NCBI RefSeq assembly: GCF_004123675.1 | Contig: NZ_CP035417.1 | Span: 2,905,501-2,969,500 of the forward strand | Length of the DNA: 64,000 nucleotides | Reading direction: 5' to 3' | From: Leisingera sp. NJS204 | Lineage (GTDB): Bacteria > Pseudomonadota > Alphaproteobacteria > Rhodobacterales > Rhodobacteraceae | In this document: one piece after another, positions 54,145-62,066 of the stretch | Position numbering within the stretch: position 1 is the first letter of the stretch | Layout of the letters: the number at the start of each line of letters is the position of its first letter | Notes under the pieces: generated by a model | The model's input: the letters and a program-made list of their open reading frames with translations, nothing else | What the model was told of the DNA's origin: nothing | Databases searched by the model: none | Translations under genes and position numbers: made by a program

Positions 54145-56772
54145 ATGCCAGTAGTCGTTGTCGAATCCCCGGCCAAAGCAAAGACAATCAACAAATATCT
54201 TGGCTCAAACTATACGGTTCTGGCGTCTTACGGGCATGTGCGCGACCTGCCGGCCAAGGATGGTTCGGTCGATACTGACGCCGATTTCGACATGACCTGG
54301 GAGGTCGGCAATGATTCCCGCAAGCACGTCAAGGCGATTGCCGACGCGCTGAAAGAGGACAATGCGCTGATTCTCGCTACCGACCCCGACCGCGAGGGAG
54401 AGGCGATCAGCTGGCACCTGCAGGAGGCGTTGACCAAACGGCGCTCGATCAAGAAGGACACGCCGGTCAGCCGGGTGACCTTCAACGCGATCACCAAAGA
54501 AGCGGTGACCGAAGCGATGCAGAACCCGCGCCAGGTCGACATGCCGCTGGTCGAGGCCTATCTGGCCCGCCGCGCGCTGGACTACCTCGTGGGCTTCAAC
54601 CTGTCGCCGGTTCTGTGGCGCAAGCTGCCGGGCGCGCGGTCCGCGGGCCGGGTGCAATCCGTCTGCCTGCGCCTGATCGTCGAGCGCGAGATGGAGATCG
54701 AAGCTTTCAACGCCCAGGAATACTGGTCCGTGCGCGCCCAGATGGCGACCCCGCGCGGCCAGGAGTTCGAAGCCCGCCTGACGGTGCTGGGCGGTGACAA
54801 GCTGGACAAATACAGCCTGAAGAATTCCACCGCTGCCGAACTCGCGGTGCAGGCCGTGGCCTCGCGCCAGCTGTCGGTACTGTCGGTCGAAGCAAAACCC
54901 GCTTCCCGCAACCCCTCTGCCCCGTTCATGACCTCGACCCTGCAGCAGGAAGCCAGCCGCAAATTCGGCATGGGTGCGCGCCAGACCATGAACGCCGCGC
55001 AGCGCTTGTATGAGGCGGGCCACATCACCTATATGCGGACCGATGGCATCGACATGGCGCCTGAGGCAGTGCAGGCCGCCCGCGCCGAGATCGAAACGCG
55101 GTATGGAGCTGAGTATGTGCCCTCCTCCCCGCGGATCTATAAAAACAAGGCGAAGAATGCCCAGGAAGCGCACGAATGTATCCGCCCCACGGATATGAGC
55201 CGCGACGCGGCCAGCCTGAAGGTGACGGACGACGATCAGCGCAAGCTCTATGACCTGATCTGGAAGCGCACGCTGTCGTGCCAGATGGAAGGTGCCCGTC
55301 TGGAGCGCACCACCGTCGACATCGGCTCGGAAGACAAACAGGTGGTGCTGCGCGCCACTGGCCAGGTGATGCTGTTTGACGGTTTCATGCGCGTTTACGA
55401 AGAAGGCCGCGATGATGTGGCCGACGAAGATGACAAGCGCCTGCCGCAGATCATGCAGGGCGAAGCGTTGAAATTTGCGTCTTCGCTGGCCGCGCAGGCT
55501 GACAAGGCCGGCAAAGAGGCCTCCGTGCTCTCCGAGGACGGCGCTGTGCTGGCACTGCAGCACCATACCCAGCCGCCGCCGCGCTATACCGAGGCGACAC
55601 TGGTCAAACGGATGGAAGAGCTGGGCATCGGCCGCCCCTCGACCTATGCCTCCGTGATCACCACAATCCAGGACCGCGAATATGTCCGCAAGGACAAGAA
55701 CCGCCTGTTCCCCGAGGACAAAGGCCGGATCGTCACCATCTTCCTGCTGAATTTCTTCCGCAAATACGTGGGCTATGAATTTACCGCCAATCTGGAAGAA
55801 GAACTGGATGACGTCAGTGCCGGCAACGGCGACTATAAGGAACTGCTGGGCAAGTTCTGGCGCGATTTCTCGGCTGCCATTTCGGAAACCTCCGAGTTGC
55901 GGATCACCGAAGTGCTGGATGTGCTGGATGACGCCCTGGCACCGCAGCTCTATCCGCCGCGCGAAGACGGCACCGATCCGCGCGTCTGCCCTAAATGCGG
56001 GGCGGGCCAGCTGCACTTGAAAACCTCGCGCACCGGCGGCTTTGTCGGCTGCGGCAATTACCCGGAATGCACCTACACCCGCCCCATCGCCGGCGAAGGC
56101 GCTGATGGCGATGAGCGGCTGCTGGGGATGGATGGCGAAGATGAGATCCATCTGAAGGCCGGCCGCTTTGGGCCTTACGTCCAGCGCGGCGAAGCAACGC
56201 CGGAAAACAAAAAGCCGCCGCGCGCCAGCCTGCCCAAGGGCTGGAGCAAGGACGATATGGACCTGGCAAAAGCGCTGACCCTGCTCAGCCTGCCGCGCCA
56301 GATCGGCGACCACCCCGAAGGCGGTGTGATCGCCTCCAACTTCGGCCGCTTCGGCCCCTATTTGATGCACCAGCTGCCAGATGAGGAAAAACCGGTCTAC
56401 GCCAACCTCAAGGACCCCAACGACGTCTTTGAAATCGGCATGAACCGGGCGGTGGAACTGCTGGCGGAAAAGCGCGCCAATCCGGGCCGCCGCGGCAGCC
56501 GGGCTGCTGCCAAACCGTTGAAGGAGCTGGGGGATCACCCCGACAGCGGCGGTGCTATCAACATCATGGACGGCCGCTACGGGCCTTACGTCAAATGGGA
56601 GAAGGTGAACGCCACCCTGCCCAAGGACGTGGAACCCAAGGACGTGACCATGGAGATGGCGATGGAGCTGATTGCGGAAAAATCCGCAAAGGGCGGCAAG
56701 AAGAAAACCGCCGCCAAAAAGCCCGCAGCCAAGAAAAAGGCCGCCCCTAAAAAGGCCGCAGCGAAAGACTGA
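54145..56772 (+). CDS. topA: DNA topoisomerase I
   Basis: An 875-residue type IA topoisomerase that relaxes negative supercoils. The Toprim domain has VVVESPAKAKTINKYLG and ATDPDREGEAISWHL; the catalytic tyrosine is Tyr296 in GHITYMRTDGID. A four-cysteine zinc ribbon (CPKCGAG ... CGNYPEC) and three repeats (GRFGPYV-type) precede a Lys/Ala-rich tail, the nonspecific DNA-binding end. The start MPVVVVES is standard. It follows dprA, the usual order in many bacteria. Confidence 0.98.
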   Translation: MPVVVVESPAKAKTINKYLGSNYTVLASYGHVRDLPAKDGSVDTDADFDMTWEVGNDSRKHVKAIADALKEDNALILATDPDREGEAISWHLQEALTKRRSIKKDTPVSRVTFNAITKEAVTEAMQNPRQVDMPLVEAYLARRALDYLVGFNLSPVLWRKLPGARSAGRVQSVCLRLIVEREMEIEAFNAQEYWSVRAQMATPRGQEFEARLTVLGGDKLDKYSLKNSTAAELAVQAVASRQLSVLSVEAKPASRNPSAPFMTSTLQQEASRKFGMGARQTMNAAQRLYEAGHITYMRTDGIDMAPEAVQAARAEIETRYGAEYVPSSPRIYKNKAKNAQEAHECIRPTDMSRDAASLKVTDDDQRKLYDLIWKRTLSCQMEGARLERTTVDIGSEDKQVVLRATGQVMLFDGFMRVYEEGRDDVADEDDKRLPQIMQGEALKFASSLAAQADKAGKEASVLSEDGAVLALQHHTQPPPRYTEATLVKRMEELGIGRPSTYASVITTIQDREYVRKDKNRLFPEDKGRIVTIFLLNFFRKYVGYEFTANLEEELDDVSAGNGDYKELLGKFWRDFSAAISETSELRITEVLDVLDDALAPQLYPPREDGTDPRVCPKCGAGQLHLKTSRTGGFVGCGNYPECTYTRPIAGEGADGDERLLGMDGEDEIHLKAGRFGPYVQRGEATPENKKPPRASLPKGWSKDDMDLAKALTLLSLPRQIGDHPEGGVIASNFGRFGPYLMHQLPDEEKPVYANLKDPNDVFEIGMNRAVELLAEKRANPGRRGSRAAAKPLKELGDHPDSGGAINIMDGRYGPYVKWEKVNATLPKDVEPKDVTMEMAMELIAEKSAKGGKKKTAAKKPAAKKKAAPKKAAAKD

Positions 56773-56799
56773 CAACCGGCGGCGTGGATTTGGGTGGGG

Positions 56800-56975
56800 T
56801 GCTCCCGCCGGTTCCAGGCGCATTGACATGCGCCCTCACCGTTGGGCCCGGCGCCGCTAACGCGGCGCGGGTCATGTCCTGCGCGCGTCCTTCTCTGTTC
56901 TGCGCCGCAAAGCGGCGCCACGCCCAAGGCTGATGGAGCATCTGCCGAAGGCAAATGCTCCGGGAGGGCGCGGGA
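56800..56975. repeat. Hairpin-rich intergenic element RE2, copy 4
   Basis: Four hairpins: GGCGCAT-tgac-ATGCGCC (56817-56834), GCGCCGC-taac-GCGGCGC (56851-56868), GCGCCGC-aaa-GCGGCGC (56902-56918), and GGAGCAT...ATGCTCC (56935-56961). It opens with CTCCCGCCGG and contains ACCGTTGGGC. It fills most of the 312-base gene-free gap between topA and scoA; the rest (56976-57084) shows no other clear feature. Confidence 0.72.
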
Positions 56976-57084
56976 GCTTTGCCCTTTCTAGTTCTCCGTA
57001 GAAATACGTGCCCGTCTCCGTATTCATTGACTCTGCTCCAGCAGGCAGCCAGAAATCCCGCAACCGGCATACTGGGAGAACTCC

Positions 57085-57807
57085 ATGAAGAAGGTATATT
57101 CCAACGCTGCTGAAGCGCTCGACGGGCTGCTTCACGACGGCATGTACATCGCTGCGGGCGGTTTCGGCCTCTGCGGCATCCCCGAACTGCTGCTGCAGGC
57201 GATCAAGGACGCTGGCACCAAGGATCTGACCTTTGCCTCCAACAACGCCGGTGTCGATGATTTCGGCATTGGTATCCTGCTGCAGACCCGGCAGGTGAAA
57301 AAGATGATCTCGTCCTATGTGGGTGAAAACGCGGAATTCATGCGCCAGTACCTGAGCGGCGAGCTGGAACTGGAATTCAACCCGCAGGGCACCCTGGCGG
57401 AGCGCATGCGCGCGGGCGGCGCAGGCATTCCGGGCTTCTTCACCAAGACCGGCGTTGGCACCGTGATCGCCGACGGCAAGTTTGAAAAGCAGTTCCCCAC
57501 CGGTGCGGACGGCGCCATGGAGGACTACATCATGGAAGAAGGCATCTTTGCCGACCTCGCCATCGTTAAGGCCTGGAAGGCGGATGAGACCGGCAATCTG
57601 GTGTTCCGCAAGACGGCCCGCAACTTTAACGCGCCTGCCGCCACTTGCGGCAAGGTCTGTGTCGTTGAAGTGGAGGAGATCGTGCCGACCGGCTCGCTGG
57701 ATCCGGATTCGATTCACCTGCCCGGCATTTATGTGCACCGCATCATCCAAGGCCAGCACGAGAAACGCATCGAACAGCGCACCGTGCGCAAGCGGGAGGA
57801 AGCATAA
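57085..57807 (+). CDS. scoA: 3-oxoacid CoA-transferase subunit A
   Basis: The 240-residue A subunit of succinyl-CoA:3-ketoacid CoA-transferase, used to activate acetoacetate during ketone-body or PHB use. The start [20 protein letters not shown] and the motifs [21 protein letters not shown] and [15 protein letters not shown] are typical. Its stop codon overlaps the scoB start by one base (TAATG). ATG 57085 has GGGAGA upstream. Confidence 0.95.
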   Translation: MKKVYSNAAEALDGLLHDGMYIAAGGFGLCGIPELLLQAIKDAGTKDLTFASNNAGVDDFGIGILLQTRQVKKMISSYVGENAEFMRQYLSGELELEFNPQGTLAERMRAGGAGIPGFFTKTGVGTVIADGKFEKQFPTGADGAMEDYIMEEGIFADLAIVKAWKADETGNLVFRKTARNFNAPAATCGKVCVVEVEEIVPTGSLDPDSIHLPGIYVHRIIQGQHEKRIEQRTVRKREEA

Positions 57808-58451
57808 TGCCTGCAGATACTAATGGCTGGGACCGTAATCAAATGGCAGCACGCGCCGCGCAGGAGCTGCAGGACGGCTGGTATGTGAACCTTGGCATCG
57901 GCATCCCGACCCTGGTCTCCAACTACATCCCCGAAGGTGTGGAAGTGACCCTGCAGTCGGAGAACGGCATGCTGGGCATGGGTCCCTTTCCGATCGAGGG
58001 GGAAGAGGACGCCGACCTGATCAACGCGGGCAAGCAAACCATAACCGAGCTGCCGCAGACCGCCTATTTCGATTCTGCGCAGTCCTTCGCGATGATCCGC
58101 GGCGGCAAGATTGCCATGGCGATCCTGGGTGCGATGGAAGTGGCCGAGAACGGCGATCTGGCAAATTGGATGATCCCCGGCAAGCTGGTAAAGGGCATGG
58201 GCGGCGCCATGGATCTGGTCGCGGGTGTCGGCCGTGTGGTGGTCGTGATGGATCACACCAACAAACACGGCGACAGCAAGGTTCTGAAGGATTGCACCCT
58301 GCCGCTGACCGGCAAGGGCGTGGTCGACCGGATCATCACCAACCTGGGCGTTCTGGACGTCGTGGACGGCGGCCTGAAGATCGTTGAGTTGGCGGATGGT
58401 GTCAGCGAAGACGAGATCCGCAGCGCGACCCAGGCCACCCTGGTGGACTGA
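57807..58451 (+). CDS. scoB: 3-oxoacid CoA-transferase subunit B
   Basis: The 214-residue B subunit carries the catalytic glutamate in the motif [32 protein letters not shown] and [20 protein letters not shown] are also family-specific. It works as a complex with scoA, just upstream. A terminator follows. Confidence 0.96.
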   Translation: MPADTNGWDRNQMAARAAQELQDGWYVNLGIGIPTLVSNYIPEGVEVTLQSENGMLGMGPFPIEGEEDADLINAGKQTITELPQTAYFDSAQSFAMIRGGKIAMAILGAMEVAENGDLANWMIPGKLVKGMGGAMDLVAGVGRVVVVMDHTNKHGDSKVLKDCTLPLTGKGVVDRIITNLGVLDVVDGGLKIVELADGVSEDEIRSATQATLVD

Positions 58452-58475
58452 TCCCGGACCAGTTCTGACAACCAG

Positions 58476-58502
58476 GGCCCGCCGGTTTCCGGCGGGCCTT
58501 TT
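58476..58502 (+). terminator. Rho-independent terminator of scoAB
   Basis: GGCCCGCCGG pairs with CCGGCGGGCC (10 bp, 3-base loop) and is followed by TTTT. Confidence 0.93.
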
Positions 58503-58527
58503 CTTTGCACATCCGGTTGGTTTGCAG

Positions 58528-59004
58528 TCAAACCCCGGCAGCAGACCCAGGCCGGGCGCGCGGGCGCTGCGTGTGCCAGATGGCGCCTTCGGGCGGGTTG
58601 ACGATTTCATACATGTAAACACGCTTATCGTACCAATTGACGATCTTCTCCTGGCCGTCTTCGAACACCACCACGCAAAAACTGCCCCTGGCCGGATCAC
58701 AGCTGTCGCGGCCAAGCAAGGTAACGATGACCGGATCCACCAAATGCCGGTTGAACAGCACGATTGCCTTGGTCTGTTTGCCCGAAACATACAAAGCACC
58801 TGCAAACAGGCCCGCGGCCAGCAGCACAAAACCCAGGCCCGAGAAATTCCGGAACGGGTTGACCTTTGCAAGCCCCGGAGCAAATGCGACAAACATCATC
58901 CGCCCGAAAATCCCGGTAAAAGCGATCAGGCCGAGCATTGCAAGTGTGCTGGTGGCCTCTTGCGAACCCGCGGCAAGAGCCGCCGGATCAATTCCCAATT
59001 CCAA
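58528..59004 (-). CDS. Hypothetical two-helix membrane protein
   Basis: About 158 residues when started at TTG 59004, which has GGAGA seven bases upstream. Two membrane segments (about 20-42 and 55-72) are followed by a soluble domain with VLFNRHLVDPVIVTLLGRDS and IVNWYDKRVYMYEIVNPPEG. I recognise no family. It points toward scoB from the right side of a gene-poor stretch. The upstream frame is open but lacks a better start. Confidence 0.62.
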   Translation of the reverse strand: MELGIDPAALAAGSQEATSTLAMLGLIAFTGIFGRMMFVAFAPGLAKVNPFRNFSGLGFVLLAAGLFAGALYVSGKQTKAIVLFNRHLVDPVIVTLLGRDSCDPARGSFCVVVFEDGQEKIVNWYDKRVYMYEIVNPPEGAIWHTQRPRARPGSAAGV

Positions 59005-59249
59005 TTCTTGTCTCCAATTTCTCAAAGCCAAATGATGCGGCTCAATCCTGTCAATTGCTGCACCATAGCCGCGGTGGCAGGAAAAGAAGAAAAAACTTTG
59101 CAGAAAACACACCATTTCAAGACGTTGCGGACAGGCCGCTGGGCAGGCTGGCAGAACTCCGGTTATGCCCTGCTTTCGCTTGTTAAATTGATTTGAGTTG
59201 CCAGCCCCTTCCTTCGCCAAAATGAACAGACCAGTACACATAGAGATGA
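59005..59249. other. Gene-free stretch before the broken TetR gene
   Basis: No convincing frame. It should hold the promoter of the leftward hypothetical gene (right of 59004) and perhaps the relic promoter of the TetR gene. ACCAGT near 59230 is a possible relic operator half-site. Confidence 0.4.
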
Positions 59250-59582
59250 ATCGCGCGCCCGCACAAACGGGACGAATTGGTCCGCAAAGCCCTGGACGTG
59301 TTCTACCGCAGCGGATTTCACGCGACGGAAATGGACAAGCCGGTCGGGGAAACCGGCGTCTCAAAGACTTCCATGTACAAGCAATTCCGCACCAAGGATG
59401 ACCTGATCATTGCTGTTCTGCAGCTGCGCGACGAGAACTTCCGCAACGGGCTCTATGGCCGTATGGAGGACCTGTCGGACACACCGGCGGGACAGCTTAC
59501 CGCGCCTTACTTGCCCAACCTGAAAACGCATCCGTCGGACAAAAACTGCGGCGGTGTCATGCATAGGCCGCGCGCCACCTGA
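59250..59582 (+). pseudogene. Truncated TetR-family regulator, start codon lost
   Basis: The frame reads as a TetR N-terminus, starting IARPHKRDELVRKALDVFYR then SGFHATEMDKPVGETGVSKT and SMYKQFRTKDDL, the DNA-binding helix-turn-helix. The expected ATG is ATC at 59250 (an in-frame TGA is just before it); a TTG at 59277 is the only start in the frame. After about 80 codons (near 59497) similarity stops, and the frame ends in sequence antisense to the lytic transglycosylase. A usual TetR protein is about 190 residues, so the ligand domain is missing. Confidence 0.7.
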
Positions 59583-60316
59583 TAGGCGGCCAGAACCTTG
59601 GGCACGTAGTCGCGTGTCTCGGCAAAGGGCGGCACCCCTTGGTGCGAGCGCACAGCCCCTTCGCCGGCATTATAGCCAGCCAGCACCAAAATCGGATCGC
59701 CGCCGAACTCCCCCATCAGCCAGTCGAGATACTGAATACCGCCAGCAATGTTCTGCCGCGCTTCCAGCGCGTCACTCACCCCGAAACGTTTGGCAGTATC
59801 GGGCATCAGCTGCATCAGCCCCTGCGCCCCGGCAGAGCTGACCGCATCGGACTTGCCGGCGGATTCGACAGCGATCACTGCCAGGACCAAGGCCGGCGAC
59901 ACCTCGGTGCCCAGGCTTTCGGTCAGGATCTGCACCCCGCGTTCCTGCACAATATCCTGCATCAGTTGCAACCTCGGGGCCGCCGGGCCTTTGGCTCCGC
60001 TCAAGGCCTGCAGGGCGTCATCCAGACGCCCCGGCCCCGATCCCTCTAGTCCAAAGGCAACCTTATCCCAGAACCACCCATAACGGCCGGCCGGCTTTGC
60101 GCTGCTGTCTGCGGCTGCTTTCAACGCAGGCGCCGGGGGGGCTGGCTCAGGTTCCGGCTCAATCTGTATGGTTATGCGCTTGCCTCTTCCGGGCGCCGGC
60201 GGCTTGATGCGTTTGGCCTCAAACTGCGGAAAAGGCCGGGGCTGCACCTCCTCAGCCACTGCAGCCAGTGGCATGGCACAGGCTGCCAGCGCCAATACAG
60301 TGTTCCCGAACGACAT
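59507..60316 (-). CDS. Lytic transglycosylase (SLT domain)
   Basis: A 269-residue exported protein: signal peptide (SFGNTVLALAACAMPLAAVA), a Pro/Glu-rich linker (about 35-70), and an SLT domain from about 138: catalytic Glu151 in AVIAVESAGKSD, then SAGAQGLMQLMPDTAKRFGV, and GYNAGEGAVRSHQGVPPF. It cuts peptidoglycan glycan strands. Its place beside the tad locus suggests that it may open the wall for pilus assembly, but it also could be independent. Its 3' end abuts the broken TetR gene. Confidence 0.95.
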   Translation of the reverse strand: MSFGNTVLALAACAMPLAAVAEEVQPRPFPQFEAKRIKPPAPGRGKRITIQIEPEPEPAPPAPALKAAADSSAKPAGRYGWFWDKVAFGLEGSGPGRLDDALQALSGAKGPAAPRLQLMQDIVQERGVQILTESLGTEVSPALVLAVIAVESAGKSDAVSSAGAQGLMQLMPDTAKRFGVSDALEARQNIAGGIQYLDWLMGEFGGDPILVLAGYNAGEGAVRSHQGVPPFAETRDYVPKVLAAYQVARGLCMTPPQFLSDGCVFRLGK

Positions 60317-60671
60317 TGCCCTGCCTGCCTGCGGTTTCAGTTCACTCCAGTCTGTGAAAATTGACGCCCGAAGGCCAGTATTCCTGCCCCGGAATCTGGC
60401 GCAACCGCCTTATTTGCCCTGGACTGGCGCTGAAATATCACGGGACACGCCGCGGTAACAAAAAATTAATACCGCAAAAACAATGAGATGGATAAGGTAT
60501 TGCCGAAAAGTAAAAATTGGGCAGCAATTTCCGGGATTCAGCCCAAATCCTGCCACGCTGCACTGGCTATATGTATTCATCCAAGCCGGACAGTGGTCGA
60601 GCAGGTGAGAGAGCAGACCCTGGCGAGATGGCGGGATTACACATTCAGAGATCCTTTGGAGGGACCGAACC
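60317..60671. other. 355-base regulatory region upstream of flp1
   Basis: No gene. From about 60505 on, the sequence has a counterpart before flp2: a spaced inverted repeat at 60516-60548, a TGGCTATATGTA block, a GAGAGAGCAGACCCTG-like block, and an identical leader CAGAGATCCTTTGGAGGGAC up to the ATG. It probably holds the promoter and operator of the first pilin. A small inverted repeat GCGGTA...TACCGC is at 60452-60475. Confidence 0.6.
60516..60548. promoter_or_regulatory. Spaced inverted repeat upstream of flp1 (operator candidate)
   Basis: ATTGGGC at 60516 and GCCCAAAT at 60541 with an 18-base spacer. The same pair with diverged spacer lies before flp2 (61098-61130). Conservation of the arms while the spacer drifts argues for a bound protein. 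Confidence 0.55.
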
Positions 60672-60863
60672 ATGATCAAGTTTTTCAAAAGCTTCCGCAA
60701 AGACTTCCGCAAAGACGAATCCGGCGCTGTGACCGTTGACTGGGTTGTGCTGACCGCAGCTGTCGCCGCACTGGGCGGCGTGGTTTACACCGCTGTGCAG
60801 GATGGCGCTTCCACCTTGTCGAGCGACACCGGTTCCTACCTGAAGACCAAAAAGCCGACCTGA
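60672..60863 (+). CDS. flp: Flp family type IVb pilin (copy 1)
   Basis: A 63-residue prepilin. A basic leader with a doubled FRKD unit (IKFFKSFRKDFRKDESG) precedes the cleavage region ESG^AVTVDWVVLTAA, followed by a hydrophobic helix and a short hydrophilic tail ending TKKPT. The usual Glu5-Tyr6 of Flp pilins is Asp-Trp here. A prepilin peptidase would cut after Gly. Expression is likely strong: the ribosome binding site TGGAGGG is good and a terminator follows. Copy 2 lies 584 bases on. Confidence 0.96.
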   Translation: MIKFFKSFRKDFRKDESGAVTVDWVVLTAAVAALGGVVYTAVQDGASTLSSDTGSYLKTKKPT

Positions 60864-60906
60864 TCGCGGCGGCGGCGTATATACCGCATCGCGACACCGC
60901 AATTCG

Positions 60907-60934
60907 GGCCGCTCTCTTCGGAGGGCGGCCTTTT
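60907..60934 (+). terminator. Terminator of flp1
   Basis: GGCCGC(t)CTC pairs with GAG(g)GCGGCC and TTTT follows. The same hairpin is repeated after flp2. The stretch from here to flp2 (60935-61255) holds no gene; its last 160 bases are the flp2 upstream region. Confidence 0.88.
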
Positions 60935-61097
60935 CCGTTTCCGCTCCACTGCGGGACAGTCCGGACCTGCATCTTCAACCAGCTGGAACTTTAAAAGCCC
61001 CGGCACGCGGGAAGATCCGTCAATCCCGGAATATTTCTTCAGCTAGCCGCAGAAGACGCCCTTCCTGACACATGCCATTTCTTGCCAAAAAGTTAAA

Positions 61098-61130
61098 ATT
61101 GGGCAGCCAATTCCGAATTCTCGCCCCAAT
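61098..61130. promoter_or_regulatory. Spaced inverted repeat upstream of flp2 (operator candidate)
   Basis: ATTGGGC at 61098 and GCCCCAAT at 61123 with an 18-base spacer, matching the repeat before flp1 in arms and spacing. It is 158 bases before the flp2 ATG (156 for flp1). Confidence 0.55.
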
Positions 61131-61255
61131 CCTGACATGCTCTGCTGGCTATATGTACCTACCCAAGCCGGTCAGTGGTCCCGCAGATGAGAGAGCAGAC
61201 CCTGACGCAACGGTGAGACAACACCTATTCAGAGATCCTTTGGAGGGACCGAACC

Positions 61256-61447
61256 ATGATCAAGTTTTTCAAAAGCTTCCGCAAAGACTTCCGCAAAGAC
61301 GAATCCGGCGCCGTGACCGTTGACTGGGTTGTGCTGACCGCAGCTGTCGCCGCACTGGGCGGCGTGGTTTACACCGCTGTGCAGGATGGTGCATCGACCC
61401 TGGCCAGCGACACCGGCTCCTACCTGAAAGGCAAGAAGCCGACCTGA
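61256..61447 (+). CDS. flp: Flp family type IVb pilin (copy 2)
   Basis: 63 residues, differing from copy 1 only at two positions (STLAS for STLSS, LKGKK for LKTKK). Leader, cleavage site and Asp-Trp at +5/+6 are the same, and the DNA is nearly identical through most of the gene, so the duplication is recent or kept alike by gene conversion. It has its own upstream region and terminator, so it is an independent unit. Confidence 0.96.
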   Translation: MIKFFKSFRKDFRKDESGAVTVDWVVLTAAVAALGGVVYTAVQDGASTLASDTGSYLKGKKPT

Positions 61448-61490
61448 TCGCAGGCGCTGGTATCCAACCCGCACTGCAACACAGTAATTC

Positions 61491-61520
61491 GGGCCGCTCT
61501 CTTCGGAGGGCGGCCCTTTT
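61491..61520 (+). terminator. Terminator of flp2
   Basis: GGGCCGC pairs with GCGGCCC around CTCTTCGGAG, followed by TTTT. From here to the third pilin gene (61521-61791) I see no gene; the third pilin lacks the ATTGGGC repeat. Confidence 0.88.
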
Positions 61521-61791
61521 CATTCGGCACTTCTGTAATGAGGCCGGTCCCGAGTAAAGTTATCTGGCGAAATCTACCGGCTTTAATGAACTTGGGAAGT
61601 GGAAAGCGAGGCAAACCCTGCGCCAAAAAACGCTTCCTTCCTGCCCCCTCGCATTAATAGGTTATTAGGCAAAAAGCACTGAATTACGCCCCATTGACGC
61701 CCCATTCATGAAGCTTAATGATACTAACACGGGATTGCTTTCAGCAGGCGATCCTATCCCTTGACCCCCTTTGGGCAGCGAGGTCCGCAAC

Positions 61792-61968
61792 ATGAAGAAA
61801 CTATGGTCATTCATTGCCAGTGACGACGGAGCGATAACCGTTGACTGGGTTATCCTGGCCGCCGCCGCAATCGGGCTGGCCGTATTGATTGCCGGGATGA
61901 CGCAAGACGGCGCGCTTGGCCTGGCCCAGGGGCTGGCAGATTTTATGAGCAACTGGAACTTTGGCTGA
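61792..61968 (+). CDS. Flp-like pilin or pseudopilin (third, divergent)
   Basis: 58 residues: leader KKLWSFIASDDG then ^AITVDWVILAAAAIGLAVL, with the same Asp-Trp at +5/+6. It shares the cleavage pattern with the two flp genes but little else (tail QGLADFMSNWNFG), so it may be a minor pilin or pseudopilin. ATG 61792 follows GCGAGGTC; the in-frame GTG-type extension upstream is unlikely. Confidence 0.9.
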   Translation: MKKLWSFIASDDGAITVDWVILAAAAIGLAVLIAGMTQDGALGLAQGLADFMSNWNFG

Positions 61969-62015
61969 GGCTTGGCGGACACCATCAATTGCCGCCGCAG
62001 TTCGAGTGATCCAGC

Positions 62016-62044
62016 AGCCGGTTCCGCCCCGCGGGGCGCCGGCT
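62016..62044 (+). other. Strong hairpin in the cpaB leader
   Basis: AGCCGG (62016-62021) pairs with CCGGCT (62039-62044), and CGCCCC pairs with GGGGCG inside. It is 22 bases before the cpaB start and has no T-run. It could lower read-through from pilin genes to assembly genes. Confidence 0.55.
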
Positions 62045-62066
62045 GAAATCTATGAGAGGTAACACA

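Noticed and set aside
54205-56829. 874-codon open frame antisense to topA
   Set aside because: Same cause: codon bias of topA on the other strand leaves a long open frame without start context or domain.
60410-60712. 100-codon minus-strand frame over the flp1 upstream region
   Set aside because: It covers the regulatory region and the start of flp1; no ribosome binding site and no domain. The duplicated upstream region explains the sequence better.
61521-61791. A small RNA or tRNA gene before the third pilin
   Set aside because: I looked for TΨC-like and terminator sequences and saw none; only AT-rich promoter-like DNA.
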